The notes beneath the pieces were generated by a model, which did no database searches, was not told the origin of the DNA, and saw only the letters and a list, made by a program, of their open reading frames with translations. The translations under genes were made by a program, and so were the position numbers. From positions 45,701,167-45,765,166 of the forward strand of contig NC_041011.1 of NCBI RefSeq assembly GCF_004193775.1: a stretch of DNA of 64,000 bases. Reading direction: 5' to 3'. This document shows, piece by piece, positions 39,401 through 53,125 of this stretch. Source of the DNA: Glycine soja (lineage: Eukaryota > Streptophyta > Magnoliopsida > Fabales > Fabaceae). The stretch's first letter is position 1; each line of letters begins with the position of its first letter.

Positions 39401-42400
39401 ACCATTCATTGCCAATTTTGAGGCCGTTGTGGTGGTACATTGACCAAGATTATCTTGTTTTTCATAATTTTAGAAAAATATGCAGCACGACTAATGCTTT
39501 ACAATGTTCAAGGAGAACTTTACAGAAGACTTCATTATTATAAGAGATAGAAACGTTTTAATCCAAAACTGACTCACCCCCAGTCTGGATTATCTATTGG
39601 CCTAACTTTTGATTCAACTTTTTTCTTATTTCATCAGCATCGTAGATCACTTAATAATGCGTTAAAAAAATAATCAAAGGGTATATTTTTTCTGAGTAAA
39701 AAAAATATCCATAACAAGGCATTACTAATAATTAAGAGACTCATACATCCCACCGATAAATTAATTAGTTAATGATATTATTAAGTTGATTATTATAATC
39801 TGAAACTGTACCAGCACTTAAGAAGTACAGTCTTTGATATTATATTTTTATTAATGAATAGTATTGGATATTGCTGGAAATAATTTAAGTCTCTGATCGA
39901 CTAACAATACAATCATATTAAATCTTATAAGTGAGGGACAACCTTCACCTCTTGAGCTAATTTTTGAGGTTGTGTTAGACCCAAACTTATGATATTAAAG
40001 TATAGTAGACTTTATAAATGAGGGACAATCCACCTTGAACTAATTTTTGAAATTAAGTTAAGTCTCTCACATTATTCATTCTAAAAAACATTTCTTAAAA
40101 TGATAAAGCAGAATGAATAAAAAAATTAGTTTTTTAATGAAATAAAAAATTTAGTTAAATATTTATTTAATAAGTTGTTATTAAATAATTTTAAAAAGTT
40201 AATTATGAAACTTAATGGCATCATCACTTTCATAAATTTAAATTAAATTTTGCAAATTGATTCTTATTTGTTAGTAATATTTTTAACTTATAACTTCCTA
40301 TAAGATGTGCCGCTTGCAATATTTAATATCATTGATGACTAAATCTATTATTTGAATTTGTATTAGTCTTAATTTTGATGCGCTTAAGAATAATATATTA
40401 GTAAAATTATCTATAAGTAATGTACCGTACCATTGAATGAGTTTGAAAATTCATATATATGATTAAGCTCATTAAATTATGTGCATTTGACTAAAAAAAT
40501 TAAGTAAAAAATTAAATTCATTGGCTGAATATGGAAAGCATATATTGTTTAATTTTTTATATTAATTTGTAATTAATATTTACAACTTCTCACTTTACTC
40601 TTTAAAATAAAACTCTCACTGGAAATGTTAAATTTAATTTAAGTAATAACACTTGTTAAATGACTTTATAAAACTTTAATATAAAATTACATATAAATTA
40701 ACCGTTCTAGAAAATACATATACACATGTACATAAAACGTCATTGACATTAAAAAAATAATATTTCTTTCAAATTTCTCATTGACTGAGTGTCGGTTATA
40801 TTTCAGTTGACGATTTTTAATATAAATAAATACTTTTACCAAAACCCAACTGAACCAATATTAATATACCAAACTTCCCACTTGTGAAAGACTGCTACGG
40901 CGGCAGCAAAAATGAGAGGAAGGAAAATACCACACCTCATAATTCGTCTTTATAATGTTAAGATACAACCAATTAATGGAATCCATAAGGACCTTTCAAA
41001 AACCGATAGGAGTTAATATTACACATCATTTATATTTTATATAGCTTCTATAAATAACAATTACTTTTACTTTATTTTTAAACATTTATATTTAAATTTT
41101 GTCATTTATACATATGAGAAGGTATAAATGGTTTTAGGTACAAAAAGGTTGTGTATCGGAAAAAAAAAATTACAGAAAGGTTGGATATAAGATAATAGAC
41201 AAATTCTCACAATAGTGAATCAATGCTCGAATTTTCATTAAAAGAGATACTCACATATTTAGGTCTACAAGAAGTATTATTTGTATTGAACAATATATAA
41301 ATTTAGTTTCTAAAAGTATGGACATTGATTAATTTAGTTTTTAAAATTATAAAAATATCAATTTAATTTTTAAAATTATTACTAAATGATTGTCATTTTT
41401 TATTTTTGAATTATAACTAAATATTAAAATAATTTATACCTGATAATTCCAGAGACAAACATGGCATTTTTTATAATTTAAAAATTATTTTGACTGGTAC
41501 TCAAAATTTTAAAAACTAATTTGATATATTGATTTTTTATTTAGACTAAATCAAGAAAATTTAATATGTAGTATATCATTTAAAACGTAACAGGGTAATA
41601 GCAACAAAGAATCCCAAAATGGCCAAACACACTCTCCAAGGAAAATAAGTGGACCTTTCCCTAATGTGTTTTTGATAATAAAAAAAACATTTTGACATGT
41701 CAATTAGTATGTTGTTAACGCATAACATAATTAGGGTACTTCAGATAATATAAAACTGAAAGCTGTGCTCCATTTGTAATGGGGAAATTATGGAATTTGC
41801 ACGCCAAACATTTGGTTCGATTACCATCATAGTTTTTGGTCAACCCTCCTAAATCATATTTACCATTGATTGATTCAACTTGATATTAGAAAGCAAAGAA
41901 AAGTAGTACTGATTTCATTAACCAAAATAATTATAATAAAAGAAAGGTAAAATAAAGAGGAAGAAAGAAACAAAAGAAAGGTAGTAAAAGAAATTTAAAA
42001 AAATCGAACGCATGTGATGAGATCTATTGGCAGGCACTAATGTCAACAGGGTTGACATGGGTACCACAAACGACTGCTGTGATGATGTGCACGTGTGGCA
42101 TACTTATAATCATCTCATGTGAAGGGTAAAAAAAAGCAGCATGGGATTTCATATTTTCAATGATTAAGAAAATCCCACCTTGTTGACCATGGTAAACAAT
42201 GATCCACCATGATGCATAGGAGGCCATGCTAGTTCATGGAACCGAGTCATATATTATAGACACCCAATCAAGGCAAATATATACTTTTGACATTTATATT
42301 ATGTTATGGCATGTTGCCACTTCTTCCACTAACCAACTTGATCATACCATTTAAATTGGCACTTATTATTATTGAGGGGGAAATTATGAACCACTAATGC

Positions 42401-44068
42401 TGATGGATATTTACCCACTTACCCTTTTCACACACACCAAAAAAAAAAAGTGAAGGGGCTTAAAGGGGGATTTGACTGAGATTGCAATAATTGAAGGGTT
42501 GTTTTCATCAATTAGGTTTGATTATGCCTAGCCTTATGACTAATGTCACTGTATAAGATTATTAGATTTGAGAGATGCAATTAGGGGGGCTTAAGATGTT
42601 TGATTGAGAGAATACCACTGTATTATGGACGCATTAAATTAAATATGTGCCTAAAAAAATTACTCCTTGTTTTAGTACTCATTAATTAATTAATTAATTA
42701 AAACAAACCCTACTCATTTCTATTTCTGTAGGAATCTGTGTGTTTCACGTCTCTATATACAATAGTTAGTTTTAATGTTTCATTGGCATAAAGTTAATCT
42801 GTTGGTTCTGTTCTGTAACTCGTTAAATTAAACACAATCAATTCAATGTCTCTTTTTTTTTCAATTTTTTTATGCAAATAATTATTTGTTAGTTTTAAAA
42901 GTTTTATTATTTTATTTAGTAACATTCTCGACATATTCTTTGTTTTATGAATGACGTGTCTATTTTTATTTTATATGTAATTTGTGTATATTACAGAAAA
43001 TTATAATATAATTAAAAACTGTGGGATTTAATTACAAACAGTAAACAAGACCATATTTTTAAGCCAATAAAAATATTTTGAGTAAGTTAAATTGAAATTG
43101 TTTAACTTGACATAAAATAAAAGATATAATTTTAGTGTGTTTGGAATAGCATCCTCAAACCACATCTATTATAAAAATAACAAGTCCAAATAACGGATCA
43201 AATATTTATTGTTGATTCTCATAGACATGATGGTAAGAAAAAAAAAACTAAAAATAAATTGGATGGAAATAAGGAATGCGGATTAAAATATATGAAAAAT
43301 ATATACAGTAGAAATAAAAGATGTTTAATTTAAGAAAAGTTGAGAAGAAAAAACAAAATATAAATAAGTAAATAGAAAAACTAATGAGTCATACAATTTA
43401 AATTTTTCTCCTGTTTTTTTTTTCTCAACCAAACATATTAACTTTTTTTTTCATAAAGAACATATTAACTTTTTTTTTTCATCATTTTTTGTCTCTCCAC
43501 CTTATCCTCCCTTTACCAGACAAAGCGAGAAAGAGGGTGGCAATATTCTTTGTGAAAAACGACTATTGAATAAAAGTTTATCTAACTTTTTGATAAATTA
43601 TTATCAAAACTGAAGTCAACTACAAGTAGAAGATAAAATGTACATGTTAGAAGACAATAAAATGGAAATATACAACGTCTCAACTAAATCAAATTCTATC
43701 ATCGAATAAATACATGTGTTACTGTTATTTAATTAGCTCAAACTTTTTAATTTGACTTAAGTGCTTTCGTCCATGTAATTTAATGTTTTTTCTGTTTCTG
43801 TAATTTTTTTATTTGATTTCTTATAAAATATATTTATTTTATTTTTTATTCTTAAAACATAACACTTAAACAAAATAATACTAAATTACAAAAACGTAAA
43901 AAATATTTAAATTTTTTCATTTTATAATAATTATCTTAAAAATCATATTAATCCCCATTTCTTATTAATTAATGATATAGAAACATTCGGACTAACATTT
44001 TTTTAATTACAACATTCTCACTAACATGCAATTAAATTCTTTATTGTTAGTTTTTTTTTTTAAAAAAA

Positions 44069-44095
44069 ATATATATATATATATATATATATATT
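44069..44095. repeat. (AT)n microsatellite
   Basis: About 13 AT units after a poly-T/poly-A junction. Confidence 0.9.
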
Positions 44096-45199
44096 AGAGG
44101 GAGCTCGATGCCACCTATAACAATAATATGGTTGAATTAATCCACGAATATTCATATTTTTACCAAAATTTTAATTAAGATCTATTTTTTTAATTGGATT
44201 TTTGAACTTTTATTTTTTTTGAACGGAGTCCTCTAATTTATTTATTTTTGGAAAATTAATCACAAACACTAATTAAATGTGAAAACAATGAATTGGTGTT
44301 TATAAAATATGATATAAGTAAAATTGAGTTAACTGTGAATTTTTTTTTCGAAGTTTTTACCCTTTGCATAGTCAAAATAATTGTGAAAGACTTATAAAAA
44401 AATATTTGGATTGAACTTATTTACAGTGTTAAAACTATATGTAAATCTCTCACAACTAAAAGAAGAGAGTATGTTAGAAAAAGTGTGTGATAAAGCACGT
44501 TCCTGATACTCCTCAACATAAGAATTTTATATTTCTTTTTATAAAGAGGCATAACTAAAAAACATGTGATTTTATGTAATTTCATTTATTTGAAGATAAA
44601 TAAATATATAAAATAAGAAAAAAAATTTGTTAATTTAAATTCAAATATATGATAATCTTACTTTATTTTTAAATAGAGGTAAACATAACTTAAATTTCCC
44701 GGGTCTCACAAATTTTTTTATAAATGCTACATAACTATTTTTTACAAGAGAAAAATCGGTTGAGCCAAAATCTTAAAAATGAACTCTAGTCTATTATTAA
44801 ATCTAAATATTATTTTTTTATTTAAAAAAATTAAATATATTGAGAAAAATTTATAATAATTCACAAATCGTGTTGAATAAATTTATCTATATCCCTTTTC
44901 ACAAACCTAAATACTAATAGTAACTAATTTAGATAACACTAATAAATTAGTAATATATAAATAAATAATATACGTACGTGTGATTTAACTTATCTTGATT
45001 TTTGAATAATGATTTATTATTTTTTCAGGAATAATCATTTATTAATTGAACCAGTAATTTATTAACCTATTCGAATCGATATTCGAACCAAAGTCAATCA
45101 TAAAATGTACGCACTTTATTCAATTTTAATACTTTAATAATAGAAAAAATTCCAAGTACTTTGTTAAAAAAACAATTTATCCATACTTTTCTTTATCAC

Positions 45200-46347
45200 G
45201 GGGTATTGAATTAGGATTCCAACAGAATTTTAAGAGAAAATATAAAAAAATCTTGTAATATTAAAATAGAATTTTTAAATGATATAAATAAATTAATGTG
45301 ATATTTAATTAAGACTTTTAAATTTTTTTAAGGAATATATCAAAATTTGGTGATATTGAATTAAGATATTTTATAACTTAAAGAATGCATTTTGATATTC
45401 AAAGATATATAAATATTTTGATGAATTATTTCTTAAAATGAATTTTGATATATTTCATTTGACTTTCTAGTATAAAACTCTCATCAAATAATCTTATCCA
45501 AAATCTTAAAATATTGTTAAACTTTTTTCTTTCTTTCATATTAGTAACTAGACTTTATTTTTTTTATTACATATATTTTATTTTCTCTTCGATATCCAAC
45601 ACAAAAAGATATATACTCAGTTTAAAGAGAGATCAAACAACTGCCATAAAATAATATTATTTAAGATGTGTGTATCATATATGTTTTCCTTATTCTTTTG
45701 AAAATAAAAAATGTCAAATATATTCATTTTTTTTTGTATTTTTGTTTGATTTCTAAATTAAATTAATATTTGTTTTATGTGTCAATGCTAGTTTTTCTTA
45801 TACTAATAATGTTCATTACCTTCCTATAAATTTTTCACCCTCATCACTCCCTCCCAGTACAACTTCATTGTTGTACCCCATTTAAACATGTTATTGGATT
45901 TATCAAAAAATAATTATAATAATTAAAAAAAAAACAGAAAATCAATATATAATTTTAAATCTATTCAAAAATAAAAACGTAAAAACAAGAATGAAAGAAA
46001 TGTTATTGTAAGAATGATTATTATAAAATAACCTAAATCTGAAAACAGTTTAATTATTAAAAGATTAAAAAAATTGTATTGGTTTTATTTTTTTCATCTA
46101 AACCTTATCATTTCTTATTATTTTTTTCATCAATTTTGTTAATTTTGAATGTATTTTTAAAAATTCATAAAATTATTTTAAATCTTATAAATCTATAAAG
46201 TTCTTTCAAATTTATGATAAAAATCAATTAAAATCTAAAATCTCGTAACAAAAATCTAATAAATCAAAATATTTCTATATAATCTTTAAATTCACAACAC
46301 TTTTTTATATTAAAATAATATTTTAAAATCCTAATCCAATACACCCC
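45200..46347. mobile_element. non-autonomous TIR element (tentative)
   Basis: GGGGTATTGAATTAGGATT at 45200 and the inverted AATCCTAATCCAATACACCCC-type end at 46326-46347 could be terminal inverted repeats of a 1.15-kb element. The same terminus is seen at 28894. The interior is AT-rich and has no open frame. No clear target-site duplication was identified, so two separate fragments are the alternative. Confidence 0.4.
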
Positions 46348-47032
46348 AAATATATATAATATATAATGTCAAAGTATAAACATGATCTCCTACTAATTAT
46401 ATATTGTAATGTTGTTTTGTTTAATACTCGCTACAAACATTTATCCGTGAATGCTATAAAAAGTATTCAACATCTGTCTTAATACTTGTCCGTTTAAGTT
46501 ATATGATATTTTAGAAAGGATTTTTTCTTCTTCAATATATATATCATTTTATAAAATTAACATTACTTTAAATATTTTTTTCAAGATTATCATCGATACC
46601 ATTTCAAAAAAATAATTCTTAATTGATAATTAATGTTTTCTTTAAAATTTAATAAATTAATTATTTTTTTTGATAAAATCCCAAAATCTTAAATGTCATC
46701 TAATCTATAAAAAAAAGAGTATTATTAATATTTAATAGTATAAAATAGGTGGTTAGGGCAAACATGGTGGGTAGCTAGGAAGGAATTTAGCCGCAGAACA
46801 GCGGAAAGGAAGGGCAATAAAGGAAAGAAAGTCCATGATAATAAAGCAAAAAGCAAAGTAAGCAGTGGCACCAACTTTTCCCCATTCAACCAAAACGTGC
46901 TTTATATTTTTTATAATTAATTTGTTTGAAAATGATTTCATTTCATGGCTTTTACCCTGTCTTTAATCTTTTGGGTAAAGGAGCCTCAAAAACATACACA
47001 CACAGGTCAAAATGCTCCTCACTCTCACTCAT

Positions 47033-47064
47033 CACCATTCACCATTCACCATTCACCATTCACC
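47033..47064. repeat. heptamer minisatellite (CCATTCA)n
   Basis: About four copies of CCATTCA followed by a CA-rich run, in the upstream region of the RING-vWA gene. Confidence 0.85.
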
Positions 47065-47416
47065 ACACACACAGTTCATGGCCGCCATCAAAAACAACGT
47101 CAAACCAACAACAACAATCTCAACCTCAATAACAACGACCAAACCAAACCAAACATTTCCCTCTTCTCTCTCAAACCATGTTACAACTAGTGCCATTCAT
47201 TTCCCTCCTCTTCTCAACGCATGATATAATATTTATTCACTCACCTCGGTTTTCGTGCTGCGTTTTCTACTTTTCATAAAACCCCATTTCTTCTCTCTCT
47301 CTCTCTCTCCCTCTAACCCAAAGCTCGAAGCTTTTCGCCGTTTGAGATCTGGGGTGGAGCTTTTTTCCCCTTTTCTGGCTTGCTTGCAGCATTTTGGCCG
47401 TTAGAGACACCAAAAT

Positions 47417-50400
47417 ATGGGAAGCAAGTGGAAGAAAGCCAAGGTGGCGCTCGGTCTCAACCTCTGCATGTTCGTTCCCAGAACCTTAGACGACGATTCG
47501 CCGCCGCACCCGGTGGTTTCCGAGCGCCTCTCCGACGCCGCGTTGCTCTCTCCGGCCAACTGGAGCACCAGCTCTTCCCGACCAACCACCCCGGTTTCCT
47601 CTTTTCACGGTTTGAAACTCTCCAAAAGTAGCAGCAAATCCTCCAAGGTTTGTGTCTCTCATTCATTTTCAACTTCTTCTTCTTCCTCTCTCTCTCTCTC
47701 TTTCTATCTGTGTATGTATGTGGTTTTTTTAAATAAAAAATAATATTTTGATAAGTTTTACTTTGTTTGGTTGATCGGTAATAGTTAAATGGACCAGAGT
47801 CTAAAAGTATGAATCTGAAAGTTGTATTTCTAAAATAGGATCTTTTTTACCAAGCTCAAAAGAAATGGTTCCGGGTTAAAACTTTGTTAACATAAAAAGA
47901 AATGAAATGATTTTACGGTTGTTAGGATTTTTTTTTTGGGAGGCAGGAATTATTTGTTTTAAGAGGATTTTGTTATTTAAATGTACTGTTTTATGATTTT
48001 TTATTTTATTTTACGAGAGTTTAATTGCGAATGAACTGTTTTCTTTTTTTTTTTTGGTGCTTGAGAATATAGTTCGTTTTTAATCTAGTCCCTGATGCAA
48101 GGTTGGGGTTCGATTTAGTTGTGAAATTATTTGAATTCGTCTGGGAATAATGCGAAGTGGGTTTTGATTGGTTTATTGAATTGTACATGGTGTTTTTATC
48201 AGGGACCAAGTTGCAAGGGTGGTATGTTAAGGGACCAAAATGCCATTTTGGTAGTTAGGTTTCTTGTATTGATTTGGTATGGAGCTGTGCTTTCTTGACT
48301 TGTTTCAATAGTGTTGTATGCGAATGACATGTGATTTTGAAGTTTTGTGACAACAATTGTGCTTTCATGTGCCTTGAGCTGATATTACTGTTTCCTGCCT
48401 GCTTCAATGCTCCTTCTTGTGGATAAGATTTTCCCTTCTTTTTCTTTCTATTGGCCAAGCATTTTTATTTTATTTTATTTTATTCCAAAAAAGCAATCGT
48501 GATATGATAAGAGTTGGCTTGTTCATTTAGTCAAGTCATAAAAATAGCAGTTTATGATGACTGTGGTAGAACTGATTTGCTGAATATTCAATTTTATGTA
48601 ATTGGAATACTTTTTTGGCCGGTATGATGCTTTAGTCCCTTTCAGTGATATTCAGATTTGCTTGACTAGACAAGGTGATTAGATTTTTCACCATCCCTCT
48701 AATCTCGGTATTTGAAAAGCCTATTGCTTTTTGGAGATCTTTATGAATGATGGTTAAACCTTATTTTGGCAAAATGCTAGAATTGAAAAAGAAATATGAG
48801 AATGGAAAAGGGATGTTTTAAGTCAATGTATCATTGCCCTGCGCCTCTGTGTTTTCATGATAACTTGGTTCAACAGTATTATTAAATAACTTCTTGATAA
48901 TATTCAAACCATAGATATCTTCAATATATCAAAGATTATTTTCTATTGTGTGCATTATATGTTGAGTTGAATAGCTAAAATACTTAGTTGGAAGATGAAA
49001 TTGCAGATGAATTTGTATTTTTTTACTTTTGTATATCAAATCTGATTGTTGCTTTATAGTGGTGCTACATAACATGACATGTATGAATTATTTGACAGCA
49101 AATAATCAAATACAAGTGCTGGAATTCAAATATTGCTGCTTTTTTCATACGTGTTTGACTTTTTTGTTTATTGGAACTAGAAGTAATATTTGATACGGTT
49201 ACTGCTAATTTACCTTGTGTACTGTTCACGATTTTTCTTTATTTGCATGAAGTATTGAGCATCTGTGAAATAATTTACGTAAAACTATATTTGTTCTTAC
49301 AAGCTTTTGTTTTCAAACATTCAGCAAACCTGCTCAATATGCTTAACCAAAATGAAGCAAGGATCTGGCCATGCTATATTCACTGCAGAATGTTCACATT
49401 CATTCCATTTCCACTGCATTGCTTCAAATGTGAAACATGGAAACCAAATATGTCCAGTGTGCAGAGCAAAGTGGAAAGAAATACCCTTGTTTGGCCCCAG
49501 TTTGGATCCTATCCAGGGCAGAGTTTCACCTAGTCCAATAAATTGGCCTCAAAATGATGCTTTGATGGCAGTGGTCCACCGCCTACCTCTATCTCATCCT
49601 CACCGAGATTTGAATAGGAGGCATGTTGTGCCGCTTTATCAGGCTTCTGAGCCAGACATATTTGACGATGATGAATCCTTAAATCATCAACATCCATTTT
49701 CTGAGAGAAACACCTGTAATAAGAATACTGAAGATACTGATGCTGCTAGAGCAATGGAGATTAAAACGTTCCCAGAAGTATCTGCTGTTCCAGGATCCAA
49801 GACTTATTCTAACTTCACGGTTTTGGTTCATCTCAAAGCTACTGCTGCTGCCGCCGCAGCTGCAGCCAAAAGACAAAACCTTAGTAGAAACCAGACTAAC
49901 TTGGCACAGATTTCTCAGACTCCGCGTGCCCCTGTTGACTTGGTCACAGTGCTTGATGTCAGTGGTAGCATGGCTGGAACTAAGCTTGCACTACTAAAAA
50001 GAGCTATGGGATTTGTCATACAGAACCTCGGCTCTAACGACCGACTCTCAGTTATTGCTTTTTCTTCCACAGCTCGCCGCCTCTTTCCCCTGTGCAGAAT
50101 GACTTATTCTGGGCGGCAGCAGGCATTGCAAGCTGTTAATTCTTTGGTTGCAAACGGCGGTACCAATATCGCCGAAGGGCTGAGAAAAGGAGCCAAGATA
50201 ATGGAAGATCGAAAGGAAAAGAATCCAGTTGCCAGTATTATACTGTTGTCCGATGGTCAAGATAATTACACTGTCAATGGCTCTGGAACTAACCAACCTC
50301 AACCAAATTACCAGTTTCTTCTGCCTACTTCTATCAGTGGTGGTGATAATTCAGGATTTCAAATTCCTGTGCATGCTTTTGGATTTGGTGCCGATCATGA

Positions 50401-51283
50401 TGCTTCACTAATGCACTCAGTTTCCGAGACTTCTGGTGGCACATTTTCTTTCATTGAAACTGAAGCTGTGTTACAGGATGCGTTTGCACAATGCATTGGA
50501 GGACTTCTGAGTGTTGTTGTTCAGGAGCTGCAAGTGGGAATTGAGTGTATACACCCAAATCTCAATCTTGTCTCACTCAAAGCAGGAAGCTACCCTAGCC
50601 GTTTGATGGCCGATGGGCACAAAGGATTGATCGATGTTGGAGACCTGTATGCTGATGAAGAGAGGGATTTTCTAGTTTCAGTTAATGTCCCAGCTACATC
50701 CGGCAATGAAACATCATTGATAAAGGTCAAATGTGTGTACAAGGATCCCTTTACTCAGGAAACAGCAACATTGGAAAGTGAGGGAGTTAAGATTGAGCGG
50801 ACTGAAAATGTGGGGCAGGTTGTAATGTCACTTGAAGTGGATAGACAGCGCAACAGGCTCCAAGCGGCTGAGGCAATGGCCCAGGCAAGCGGTGCAGCTG
50901 AACAGGGAGACCTAAGCAGAGCCGTACTTATCCTTGAGAACTGTAGAAAGATGCTTTCAGAGACTGTTTCGGCCAAATCTCACGACCGCCTTTGTGTTGC
51001 GTTGGATGCTGAACTCAAGGAAATGCAGGAGCGGATGGCGAGTAGGCACGTGTATGAAGCATCTGGGAGAGCATATATTCTTTCTGGATTGAGTTCACAC
51101 TCATGGCAAAGAGCAACAGCAAGAGGTGATTCCACTGACAGGTCAAGTCTTGTTCAGGCATATCAAACACCATCAATGGCCGAGATGCTTACTCGATCTC
51201 AGGCCATGTTACTGGGTAGTCCATCAGGGCAGAGGCTTCTCCAGCCACTGTTGCCATACAGATCACAACCAAGCCCAAGGTGA
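47417..51283 (+). CDS. RING/von Willebrand A domain protein, WAV3-type E3 ubiquitin ligase
   Basis: Two exons (47417-47647, 49325-51283) joined in frame to 729 residues, with a 1677-bp intron. Exon 1 gives a short basic, Ser-rich N-terminus. Exon 2 opens at once with a RING finger: Cys80, Cys83, Cys100, His102, His105, Cys108, Cys120, Cys123 (C3H2C3 pattern). A vWA domain follows, with the MIDAS motif DVSGS at about 288-292 and LLSDGQDNY further on; the C-terminal Vwaint/helical region is complete. This order is that of Arabidopsis WAV3 and its homologues, E3 ligases acting in root gravitropism and auxin responses. A run of alanines (eight or more, GCN repeat near 49845-49865) precedes the vWA domain. 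The leader is CT-rich with a (CT)n run near 47291-47310. Subfamily placement is by architecture only. Confidence 0.94.
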
Positions 51284-53125
51284 TCGATCTTCCAAAAGGG
51301 ATTTTGTGAAAACCATCTTCAAATTAAGTCCTTCCACTGATTTTGCCTGTTTGGCTTATAAAAATATGTGAGGGAGGGTGGTAGTAAACGGGAGTCATAA
51401 ACAGAAGATTTCTTTGAGCTGTGATTTTGTTGTTTAATGTGTAAAAATGAATAAGAAGTTGAGGAAAGGGTGGAGGGTTACTTAAAACCAATGGAGAAAA
51501 GGGCAGTAGATAGGAATTTACCACATTATGTTTCTTCTATTTTGGGGGGTTTAAGGTTTTTCTTTTGGCTTCACTTTTCTTACCTCTAATTATGCCTTTT
51601 TTTTTTTGGGGGGGGGGGGTGTGTATATACAGAAGAATGGTTTTTTTTTTTTTTTTCTGGGACACCTGGGTATAAAGTTTGTAGCTGTGCAAATGGTTGG
51701 TTGGGATGATCTCATCAGTAAAATATATATATGTTTTCAATTCTTTCAGAACTTGATCTTTTCAGTAATTTGTCTTTTGCATATCTCCATCTCCAGGCAT
51801 GCAAATGCATAGGGAAATATGGCACATTATGCCACAGTAAAATGCTTGTGAATATCAAGGATTTCTAGTTTCTACCAAACTCTGACATGCCAGAGCAATG
51901 GCTGGATGGTATTACAAACATTGCATGATTATATATTCAGCTAGTTAAATAATGTTTCAAAACTCAATGCTTCCAAGTGCCACTTGTTGAGTTTTTTACC
52001 TAGGTTTATACTCCTAGTTCTATCTGTTACGATACTTTCATTCCTAAAATTGCGTACAAGCCTAACCACGTACTCCCAGTAAAGTTATTTACTCCTTCCA
52101 TTTCATAATTATACTTTTTCTTTTTTTAAAATTATTGTGATTTTAAAACTTCAAGGCCCGGTCAAATTTTTTTCAGCCGTATTTAAAATTATTCCAACTA
52201 AATGAAACGAATAGAGGATGAAATGAGAATGTTTTAATTAAGGTATACATCAATTAATGATTTCTTAATTAACTTGCAAGAAGGACCTTAAAAGACTATA
52301 TTTGAAGTGGGTCACACTATTAGTATTAAACTAAACTGATACTATTTATTCAACCATTTTTTCTTTTACCTAAACTGATATTATAAGCAATGTCACAGGG
52401 TGTTTGAAAATCCATCGGAAGCAGTGTAATAGGAAAATCTCACTGAACGTAGAAAGAATGGAGGTTGATTGAGGTAACAGTGTAACACGCATATACTCGT
52501 AGTGTGCAGAATATGAAGTAGAGTAACCTCGTTTACATACTCGTAACATTACTCATTTTTTTGGGACTAGAGATTTGTTACTGCATGGCCTATGAAGTCT
52601 GGAATAGTCCTGCAAAATTTTGTTTTTTTGTTACGCAGCACTCTAGGTCGTTGTTTGCTTATAGGGAAATTATTATGTAAGTCACATGTGCTACTAATGT
52701 TCTGCACTGATACAAGTCACGTGCAACCAGGTCTGAAACGACAAATCTAGTGAACCCCCTCTCTGCTGTGCATGGACATGTTTATAATTGGTAGTAGCGT
52801 GGTCCATCATTCTATTCTACTCATTTCTGATCCTGTTCTCTTGTATTGCAGCACTGAAAACAAATGCTCACTTGGGTTGCAAACCAAATATTTACAACCC
52901 AAGTTTATTAGGTCCATATAGGTATTAGGGGTATTAACGACCCCACCAAAACCTCTTTTTTTTTTTTTAGGGGGGGGGGGGGGGGTGTCTCGCTCCAAAA
53001 TTTTGAATTCAGAATCTCTTGGGCATGCTGGATGGAGCATCCAAATAGTTACTGTTGAATTCAGTTAGTATAATATTTCAGATGAAAGATTATTCACACC
53101 AAGTGTAGCACCTATTGTATGAACT
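51284..53125. other. 3' flank of the RING-vWA gene and spacer
   Basis: Includes the probable 3' untranslated region, T/G homopolymer junctions at about 51597-51619 and 52952-52985, and a possible Stowaway-like MITE at 52091-52219. No further gene seen. Confidence 0.6.
52091..52219. mobile_element. Stowaway-like MITE (tentative)
   Basis: The left end ACTCCTTCCATTTCATAAT and the right end ACTAAATGAAACGAATAGAG are imperfect inverted copies about 130 bp apart, with the CTCC-type terminus typical of Stowaway elements. Confidence 0.45.

Larger units (their letters stand above)
34780..47416. other. 12.6-kb gene-poor region
   Basis: No supported gene. It holds a MITE-like element (35082-35357), a diverged tandem duplication (35851-36239), short direct repeats near 36.25 and 36.42 kb, a repeat relic at 39.9-40.1 kb, an imperfect inverted-repeat region at 41.29-41.57 kb, an (AT)n run at 44069-44095, a TIR element at 45.2-46.35 kb and a heptamer minisatellite near 47.04 kb. 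The reverse strand around 42.0-42.24 kb has higher GC and a short open frame of 67 residues, but no family resemblance. Many other short frames are low-complexity. Confidence 0.6.

Noticed and set aside
39880..40090. GTGAGGGACAA-type words repeated at about 39931 and 40020, possibly an LTR or other legume repeat relic
   Set aside because: No LTR boundaries, primer-binding site or coding remains were seen; too degraded for a confident feature call.
42024..42227. 67-residue minus-strand open frame with a protein-like look
   Set aside because: No recognised family, no splice partners, no clear promoter; reported only as a region with a palindrome.
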